Assembly: GCA_021777365.1 (NCBI GenBank)
Contig: JAJYDP010000389.1
Span: forward strand, 1-5,311
DNA: 5,311 bases
Origin: Chloroflexota bacterium
Lineage (GTDB): Bacteria > Chloroflexota > Limnocylindria > Limnocylindrales > CSP1-4
Direction: 5' to 3'
The notes beneath the pieces are model-generated. The model saw nothing but the letters and a program-made list of their open reading frames with translations. It searched no databases and was not told where the DNA came from. Made by a program: the position numbers and the translations under genes. Each line of letters begins with the position of its first letter. Position 1 is the stretch's first letter. Below are positions 1 through 3,024 of this stretch, in pieces.

Positions 1-14
1 GTCGTGCGTGACTG

Positions 15-101
15 TGGTGCCGAAGCCGGGGATCGAACCCGGACGACCTTGCGGTCAACGGTTTTTGAGACCGTCGCGTCTGCCTGTTCCGCCACTTCGG
101 C
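15..101 (-). tRNA. tRNA-Leu (anticodon CAA)
   Basis: Leucine tRNA reading UUG codons. Read on the minus strand it starts with acceptor arm GCCGAAG (101 to 95), which pairs with CTTCGGC (25 to 19), followed by discriminator A and an encoded CCA (17 to 15). The anticodon stem ACGGT/ACCGT encloses loop CTCAAAA, giving anticodon CAA. A long class II variable arm (GACC-GCAA-GGTC) separates it from the T arm CCGGG-TTCGATC-CCCGG. The 87-nt length with CCA and the long variable arm fit tRNA-Leu and rule out class I tRNAs. Its 3' flank runs off the window within 14 bp, so a terminator cannot be judged. A possible promoter box on the minus strand, TACGAT at 199-194, has no convincing -35. Confidence 0.97.
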
Positions 102-126
102 GTATGTGACCCGTGCTCGGCATCCC

Positions 127-157
127 CCCGCGAGCGGCCGGAAAGGCCGTTCGCGGG
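127..157. other. 13-bp GC-rich hairpin upstream of tRNA-Leu
   Basis: Bases 127-139 pair with 145-157 without a mismatch (one G-U pair, 134/150) around the loop GGAAA. It starts 26 bp upstream of the tRNA 5' end as transcribed on the minus strand. No U-tract follows on either strand, so a standard intrinsic terminator is not supported. It could be a U-less terminator for something reading in from the right, or a structured piece of the pre-tRNA 5' leader. The structure is seen directly; the role is unknown. Confidence 0.6.
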
Positions 158-366
158 CGTCACGAGGGGCCGGGACCGAGCACCACGCGGCCGATCGTAC
201 ACCGGCAGGAAGCGGGTCTCGGGGTCCGTGCGATCGCATGATCGACGAGGTCCGCCGCGCCCAATCCCGACGATCGAGATCCGGCGGAGGGTGGCGACTC
301 GCCGGGGCGGCCGCGGTCCTGCGGTCCCGGGTCTGCCTCCGGACGACCCGGTTCGGGGCCCGGAGC

Positions 367-417
367 GCAACTGGTCGATCGCCGGAACTGGTCGATCGTC
401 GCAACTGGTCTACTGTG
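367..417. repeat. Three tandem 17-bp repeats, likely regulatory
   Basis: Units begin at 367, 384 and 401. Units 1 and 2 agree at 15 of 17 positions and share AACTGGTCGATCG. Unit 3 keeps the first ten (GCAACTGGTC) and then diverges into the candidate -10 box TACTGT. The exact 17-bp period and the position just upstream of the ChrB-domain gene suggest binding sites for a regulator, possibly one contacting the -35 region. 17 bp is about 1.6 helical turns, so successive sites would lie on different faces of the DNA. The regulator is not identifiable from this window. Confidence 0.7.
411..416 (+). promoter_or_regulatory. Candidate -10 box of the ChrB-domain gene
   Basis: TACTGT fits the TANNNT pattern and would start transcription near 423, giving a leader of about 66 nt before the GTG start. 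The hexamer 17 bp upstream (CTGGTC, 388-393, inside repeat unit 2) is a poor -35, so activation through the repeats or a non-housekeeping sigma factor is possible. Tentative. Confidence 0.35.
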
Positions 418-421
418 TCGC

Positions 422-458
422 ACCGGGAGGCCCGGTTCCTGACCATCGGTGCGGGCCT
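422..458 (+). other. Two mutually exclusive hairpins in the leader of the ChrB-domain gene
   Basis: ACCGGG (422-427) pairs perfectly with CCCGGT (431-436) around loop AGG. Alternatively AGGCCCG (428-434) pairs perfectly with CGGGCCT (452-458). Both use bases 431-434, so they cannot form together. They lie between the candidate transcription start (about 423) and the ribosome binding site (476-481). Competing stems in a 5' leader can support attenuation or translational control, but in GC-rich DNA such pairs also arise by chance. Confidence 0.4.
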
Positions 459-475
459 CGAGTCCCATCACGAGC

Positions 476-481
476 AGGAGG
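476..481 (+). promoter_or_regulatory. Ribosome binding site that fixes the GTG start at 489
   Basis: A full AGGAGG sits 7 nt before the GTG at 489. The same frame stays open upstream to a possible start at 228, but that extension resembles no protein and crosses the tandem repeats, so this site decides the start. Confidence 0.85.
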
Positions 482-488
482 CTGCCAC

Positions 489-929
489 GTGCAGTGGGTC
501 ACGCGCGAACACCCCCACACGGACCGGATCGCCTGCCCGTGGCTGATCCGCACGTTCATCGACCCCGACGCGGAGATCGTCTACGTTCCCCGCGACGAGG
601 TCCTGCCCTACGCGGAGCGGACCGGCGCGATCAGCTTCGACGCCCCCGGAGCCCGCTACACCCACCGCGACGGCCTCTGCAGCTTCGAGGTCCTCGTCGA
701 GGAGTACGCGCTCGGCGGCGACGCGGCGCTGGCGCTGGTCGCGAAGGTGGTGCACGGGGCGGACGTGACCGACGACGCGGACATCACGCCGCAGTCGCGG
801 GGCCTGGAGGCGATCGCGCGCGGCTTCATGGATCTCGACGTCGGCGACCAGGAGCAGCTGCGCCTCGAGTTGCCGGTCTACGACGCGCTCTACGCGTGGG
901 CGAAGCGCCAGGTCGCGGGAGGGCGATAG
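489..929 (+). CDS. Stand-alone ChrB C-terminal domain protein (chromate resistance type)
   Basis: This 146-residue protein begins at GTG with a perfect ribosome binding site. It matches the C-terminal domain of ChrB (the Chrome_Resist family). The N-terminal signature WVTREHPHTDRIACPWLIR (residues 3-21) holds conserved His8, His10, Asp12 and Cys16. A GAISFD stretch follows at 46-51, then CSFE at 64-67, HGAD at 89-92, GLEAIARG at 105-112 and the family-typical end PVYDALYAW at 129-137. Full-length ChrB proteins carry an extra N-terminal domain and act as chromate-responsive regulators beside the efflux gene chrA. Here the N-terminal domain is absent and no chrA lies in the window. There is no signal peptide or membrane segment, so it should be cytoplasmic. 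The clustered His, Asp and Cys could bind a metal or oxyanion (inference). It appears monocistronic, with tandem repeats and hairpins in its upstream region. Family assignment is firm; a real role in chromate resistance is not established. Confidence 0.9.
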   Translation: MQWVTREHPHTDRIACPWLIRTFIDPDAEIVYVPRDEVLPYAERTGAISFDAPGARYTHRDGLCSFEVLVEEYALGGDAALALVAKVVHGADVTDDADITPQSRGLEAIARGFMDLDVGDQEQLRLELPVYDALYAWAKRQVAGGR

Positions 930-973
930 ATATCCGACGCGCACGGCCGGGGACTCCGTGCAGCGCGGCGGGC

Positions 974-997
974 CGCCCGTGCCGCGCCACACGGGCG
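974..997. terminator. Hairpin after the ChrB-domain gene, possible U-less terminator
   Basis: CGCCCGTG (974-981) pairs perfectly with CACGGGCG (990-997) around an 8-nt loop. It starts 45 bp after the stop codon at 927-929. No T-run follows, so it is at best a GC-rich terminator of the kind proposed for actinobacteria. It separates this gene from the next transcription unit. Confidence 0.4.
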
Positions 998-1099
998 CCT
1001 GCCCGACGCGCCGAGCCGATCTGGGCACCCTGCGCGGACGCGGGCCTTTGGCGTCGATCGGGGGCCCTCTGCGCCGACCCCGGCCCTTGCGCCGCCCGG

Positions 1100-1105
1100 T
1101 ACCCT
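1100..1105 (+). promoter_or_regulatory. -10 box of a probable leaderless promoter for the PIN-domain gene
   Basis: TACCCT fits TANNNT and is followed by exactly 7 nt (CCAACGC) and then the ATG at 1113, so transcription would start at the start codon itself. No Shine-Dalgarno sequence precedes this ATG, which supports leaderless translation. No clear -35 is visible. Confidence 0.55.
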
Positions 1106-1112
1106 CCAACGC

Positions 1113-1517
1113 ATGGCGCGCTACGTCGTCGATGCTCCGACGCTCCTGCACATCGTGTCGGCGGGCGTGCCGATCCACCCCGACCACCAGCTCGTCGCCC
1201 CCAACTCGGTGCGATCGGAGGCGCTGTCGCTCCTGTACGGGCAGGTCCGCCGCGGCGACCTTCGCGAGGAGGAGGCACTGCGGCTGCACGAGCGGCTGAC
1301 CGAGGTGAAGATGCGGCTGCTGGGCGACCGCGTCTCCCGACGCACGGCATGGCGCATCGCCCGCGAGCACGGATGGGACGCGATCGGCGATGCGGAGTAC
1401 CTGGCGGTGACGAGGCTGCAGGCGGACGCGCTCGTCACGGTCGACGAATCCCTGGCTCGCCGGGCGGAGGGCATCGTGCCGGTGGCGTCGCCGGACGCGC
1501 TGAGTATCGCGCCGTAG
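1113..1517 (+). CDS. PIN-domain ribonuclease, VapC-like, without a visible antitoxin
   Basis: A 134-residue PIN-domain protein, the usual size for a VapC toxin. PIN domains are metal-dependent endoribonucleases using a cluster of acidic residues. Here these appear as Asp7 in YVVDAPTLL after strand 1, Glu36 in VRSEAL, Asp93 in IGDAEYLAV and Asp111 in LVTVDESLA, in the expected order and spacing. The closing pattern of GDAEYLA, then ADALVTVDESLA, then VASPDAL is typical. VapC toxins are normally encoded just downstream of, and overlapping, a small DNA-binding antitoxin. The 183 bp before this gene contain no convincing antitoxin, and the gene has its own leaderless-type promoter. It is either an orphan toxin or a PIN ribonuclease with another job. 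The start is set by the strand-1 signature at residues 4-7 and by the -10 spacing. The fold call is firm; target RNA and toxicity are unknown. Confidence 0.88.
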   Translation: MARYVVDAPTLLHIVSAGVPIHPDHQLVAPNSVRSEALSLLYGQVRRGDLREEEALRLHERLTEVKMRLLGDRVSRRTAWRIAREHGWDAIGDAEYLAVTRLQADALVTVDESLARRAEGIVPVASPDALSIAP

Positions 1518-1622
1518 CCCGTCAGCCGGTCCACCACCTCCTCCGGCCTGCTCCTCCGCCCCTGCTCGACCTCGCGGTGGGATTCCTGCGGGGTTCGCCC
1601 GCGGCTCCATCGGCCGTGGGCC

Positions 1623-1646
1623 AGATATACGTAATTACGATATTCT
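1623..1646. promoter_or_regulatory. AT-rich palindromic operator overlapping the promoter of the ArsR-like regulator
   Basis: The 10-bp perfect palindrome CGTAATTACG (1630-1639) is flanked by ATAT at 1625-1628 and 1640-1643, within an A+T island that stands out from the GC-rich surroundings. The -10 box TATTCT (1641-1646) abuts the palindrome and ends 7 nt before the ATG at 1654, the leaderless geometry also seen at 1100-1105. A GGAG lies only 3 nt from the ATG, too close for a normal Shine-Dalgarno. A winged-helix dimer bound here would block RNA polymerase, so autorepression by the downstream regulator is the natural reading (inference). Confidence 0.6.
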
Positions 1647-1653
1647 GGAGCGC

Positions 1654-2199
1654 ATGCAGGGAACGGCTCGTGGTGCGGGTCCGGTCCTGGCCCGGCTGGA
1701 CGATCTCGAGCGACGGCTGGCGGATCTGGAGGCCCGTGACCGGGCCGCTGCGGATCCTGCCGCTCGTCAGGTCGGTGCCGGCGCGGAGCCGGACGCCGCG
1801 CGGTTCTGGGCGCTGAACGGGCTGAAGGCGAGGCTCGGGTCGAGCAACGGCGTGTTGTTCACCGGTTCGATCGTGCTACCGGGCGGGGCGCGGTACGAAT
1901 GGCAACAGGGCGCCGACGCGGACGAACTCCTGGCGGCCGAGTGGGACGCGATGGCCGACGGCCTGGGCTCCCTGGGACACCCCGTTCGCCTCGCGATCCT
2001 GCGACGGGTGCTTGTCGGGGCGACCGCCATCGCGGAGATCGCCGGCGTCGAAGGACTGGGGACCAGCGGGCAGCTCTACCACCACCTGCGGCAACTCGTC
2101 GCCGCGGGCTGGCTCCGCTCGATGGGCCGGGGTCGGTACGAGGTCCCGGGCACGAGGGTGATCCCCCTGCTCGTCGTGCTCACGGCCGCCCGGCGGTGA
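1654..2199 (+). CDS. ArsR-like winged helix-turn-helix transcriptional regulator
   Basis: A 181-residue regulator with three parts. Residues 11-33 form a heptad-like coiled coil (LARLDDLERRLADLEARDR) that could aid dimerisation. Residues 50-100 form a middle segment with a beta-hairpin look (FWALNGLKAR, then GVLFTGSIVLPGGARYEW). Residues 100-175 are an ArsR-type winged helix: LGHPVRLAIL opens the domain, TSGQLYHHLRQLVAAGWL (137-154) is the recognition helix region, and RGRYEVP (159-165) is the wing. The ArsR/SmtB metal-binding motif ELCVCDL is absent, so metal sensing is not supported and the ligand is unknown. The middle segment is shared with a group of actinobacterial regulators I recognise only by pattern. 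The gene is preceded by a palindrome overlapping its promoter and followed 40 bp later by a small membrane-protein gene with a good ribosome binding site, which suggests a two-gene autoregulated unit. Confidence 0.88.
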   Translation: MQGTARGAGPVLARLDDLERRLADLEARDRAAADPAARQVGAGAEPDAARFWALNGLKARLGSSNGVLFTGSIVLPGGARYEWQQGADADELLAAEWDAMADGLGSLGHPVRLAILRRVLVGATAIAEIAGVEGLGTSGQLYHHLRQLVAAGWLRSMGRGRYEVPGTRVIPLLVVLTAARR

Positions 2200-2239
2200 A
2201 TCCGCGTACGGACATGGCCCGAGCAGAAAGGAGCGAGTC

Positions 2240-2428
2240 ATGAAACGCGGTGCTGCTCGCCCGGTCAGGGCGGGTGTCGTCATGGCGGCGGTCGTTCTGG
2301 TCGGATACGTGGTCGGCGCGCAGGCCACGGGCGCCGTCGGCGGGATGGTCCTCGCGATCGCCCTCGCCGCGGGGGTGTCGGTCGCGATCTTCGGGCGCGG
2401 GATCCGGACCACAGACCGCGGCGGCTGA
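2240..2428 (+). CDS. Small two-helix membrane protein of unknown function
   Basis: A 62-residue hydrophobic protein preceded by AAAGGAG (2227-2233), 6 nt before the ATG. A basic N-terminus (Lys2, Arg3, Arg7, Arg10) precedes two hydrophobic stretches, about residues 12-28 and 33-52, separated by a short QATGA turn, and the C-terminus is again basic (GRGIRTTDR). By the positive-inside rule both ends should face the cytoplasm, making a membrane hairpin. The helices are rich in Gly and Ala, suited to tight packing. I do not recognise a family. It lies 40 bp after the ArsR-like regulator on the same strand and is probably cotranscribed, so it may be the regulated target. A function cannot be assigned. 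Confidence 0.75.
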   Translation: MKRGAARPVRAGVVMAAVVLVGYVVGAQATGAVGGMVLAIALAAGVSVAIFGRGIRTTDRGG

Positions 2429-2454
2429 CGGGGCCGTGTGCGTGCCCCGCGTGT

Positions 2455-2523
2455 GTCCACGGGCGCGCACCAGCGGGGGCCACGCCGGCGTCCACGCCCC
2501 CGTCGGGCGCGTGCCCACAGGAC
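2455..2523. terminator. Large imperfect inverted repeat between convergent genes, possible bidirectional terminator
   Basis: The inner stem pairs CGGGGGC (2474-2480) with GCCCCCG (2496-2502). The outer arms continue imperfectly out to GTCC (2455-2458) against GGAC (2520-2523), and the loop contains the palindrome ACGCCGGCGT (2482-2491). It occupies most of the 117 bp between the ends of the small membrane-protein gene (plus strand) and the receiver-like gene (minus strand), where a two-way terminator is expected. No T-runs flank it, so termination would depend on the GC-rich stem alone. Confidence 0.45.
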
Positions 2524-2545
2524 GGACGTGTCGGGCGGGGCGGCG

Positions 2546-2986
2546 TCAGCCGTGGGGCCCGGGCGGGCCCGACGCAGCCGACGTCCCGGGCAGACCGTCG
2601 GACGGGCGGCGCCGTCCCTGGGGTGGCCCGGCCAGCCAGCGGAGCACCGACTCGGCCTGGTGATAGCGGACCGGGGCCCGCACCAGGTACACGCCCGGCT
2701 GTGCGGTCGCCCACTGGTCGACGTGGCGGTCCCACTCGTCCACCAGCACGGCCAGGCGGGCGACGTGCGCCGGCACCTCGGGCATGGGGCACTGGCGCGG
2801 CAGGGACGCCAGCACGTCGAAGGCGACCAGCATCGACTCGGGCCACTCCCCGGTGCGGCAGCAGGTCATCAGCTCCTCCCAGGGCATGGACTGCACGGTC
2901 ACCTCAAGGCCGCGCCCCAGGACCAGCCCCCTGAACAGCGGTGCCACGTCGGGGTCGTCCGGGGTCACCACCCAGATCGTCACCAT
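2546..2986 (-). CDS. Degenerate single-domain receiver-like protein (tentative), downstream of CLC
   Basis: A 146-residue soluble protein. The pattern follows a CheY-like receiver: strand 1 TIWVVTP (3-9), then DDPDVAPLFRGLVLGRGLEV (10-29) resembling the usual acidic pocket, helix 1 and start of strand 2, strand 3 MLVAFDVLASLP (52-63) with Asp57 where the phosphoacceptor sits, strand 4 RLAVLVD (77-83), and GVYLVRAPV (98-106) resembling the YLVKP motif but with Arg103 for the conserved Lys. The strand-4 Thr/Ser also appears missing and an extra Ala sits before Pro105. If it is a receiver it is probably a pseudo-receiver. No output domain follows; residues 121-146 are a Pro/Gly-rich tail. I chose ATG 2986 because GGGGA lies 7 nt upstream and the fold begins there; GTG 3031 would add 15 residues and overlap the CLC gene by 11 bp. 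Cotranscription with CLC is likely. The gene is fairly sure, the fold is an inference from pattern. Confidence 0.7.
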   Translation of the reverse strand: MVTIWVVTPDDPDVAPLFRGLVLGRGLEVTVQSMPWEELMTCCRTGEWPESMLVAFDVLASLPRQCPMPEVPAHVARLAVLVDEWDRHVDQWATAQPGVYLVRAPVRYHQAESVLRWLAGPPQGRRRPSDGLPGTSAASGPPGPHG

Positions 2987-3024
2987 TCGCTCGTCCCCGG
3001 CCGTCGCGTGACCGCCGCCCTCAT
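2980..3024 (-). CDS. Possible 14-codon bridging mini-ORF between CLC and the receiver-like gene
   Basis: An ATG at 3024-3022 overlaps the CLC stop codon as ATGA. It opens a 14-codon frame whose TGA (2982-2980) falls just past the ATG (2986-2984) of the next gene. A ribosome ending CLC could restart here and be delivered to the next start, giving translational coupling. The peptide MRAAVTRRPGTSEW resembles nothing known. The arrangement is seen directly; use by the cell is speculation. Confidence 0.2.
   Translation of the reverse strand: MRAAVTRRPGTSEW

Larger units (their letters stand above)
102..488. other. Gene-free region between tRNA-Leu and the ChrB-domain gene
   Basis: This 387-bp divergent intergenic stretch has open frames on both strands, but none shows a ribosome binding site, a recognisable domain or protein-like composition; they are rich in Arg, Pro, Gly and Ser, as expected of random GC-rich DNA. 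It holds a strong hairpin at 127-157, three 17-bp tandem repeats at 367-417, a candidate -10 box at 411-416 and leader hairpins at 422-458, each listed separately. Between about 160 and 366 I see nothing beyond several CGATCG/GCGATCGC palindromes and the weak minus-strand TACGAT box at 199-194, which could serve the tRNA. Confidence 0.6.

Noticed and set aside
194..199. TACGAT on the minus strand as promoter of tRNA-Leu
   Set aside because: No acceptable -35 hexamer at 16-18 bp; left as a remark only.
160..471. A 103-codon minus-strand frame in the region upstream of the ChrB-domain gene
   Set aside because: It crosses the tandem repeats, and its translation is low-complexity with no recognisable motif.
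228..488. N-terminal extension of the ChrB-domain frame to an ATG at 228
   Set aside because: The extension resembles no ChrB N-terminal domain, and a perfect AGGAGG 7 nt before GTG 489 sets the start.
1041..1097. Three loosely similar segments of GGSCCYT followed by GCG at about 20-bp spacing upstream of the PIN gene
   Set aside because: The match is too degenerate for this base composition to call a repeat or operator.
468..1610. A 380-codon open frame on the minus strand opposite the ChrB-domain and PIN genes
   Set aside because: It is antisense to two well-supported genes and is mostly Arg, Pro, Gly and Ala without a domain; long shadow frames are expected at this G+C content.
449..1816. 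A 455-codon plus-strand frame crossing three genes in another phase
   Set aside because: The composition is almost wholly Arg, Gly, Ala and Pro, and it overlaps confirmed genes; a frame shadow.
2710..2722. ACTGGTCGA inside the receiver-like gene, resembling the 17-bp repeat core
   Set aside because: Single short match within a coding region with no array; coincidental.
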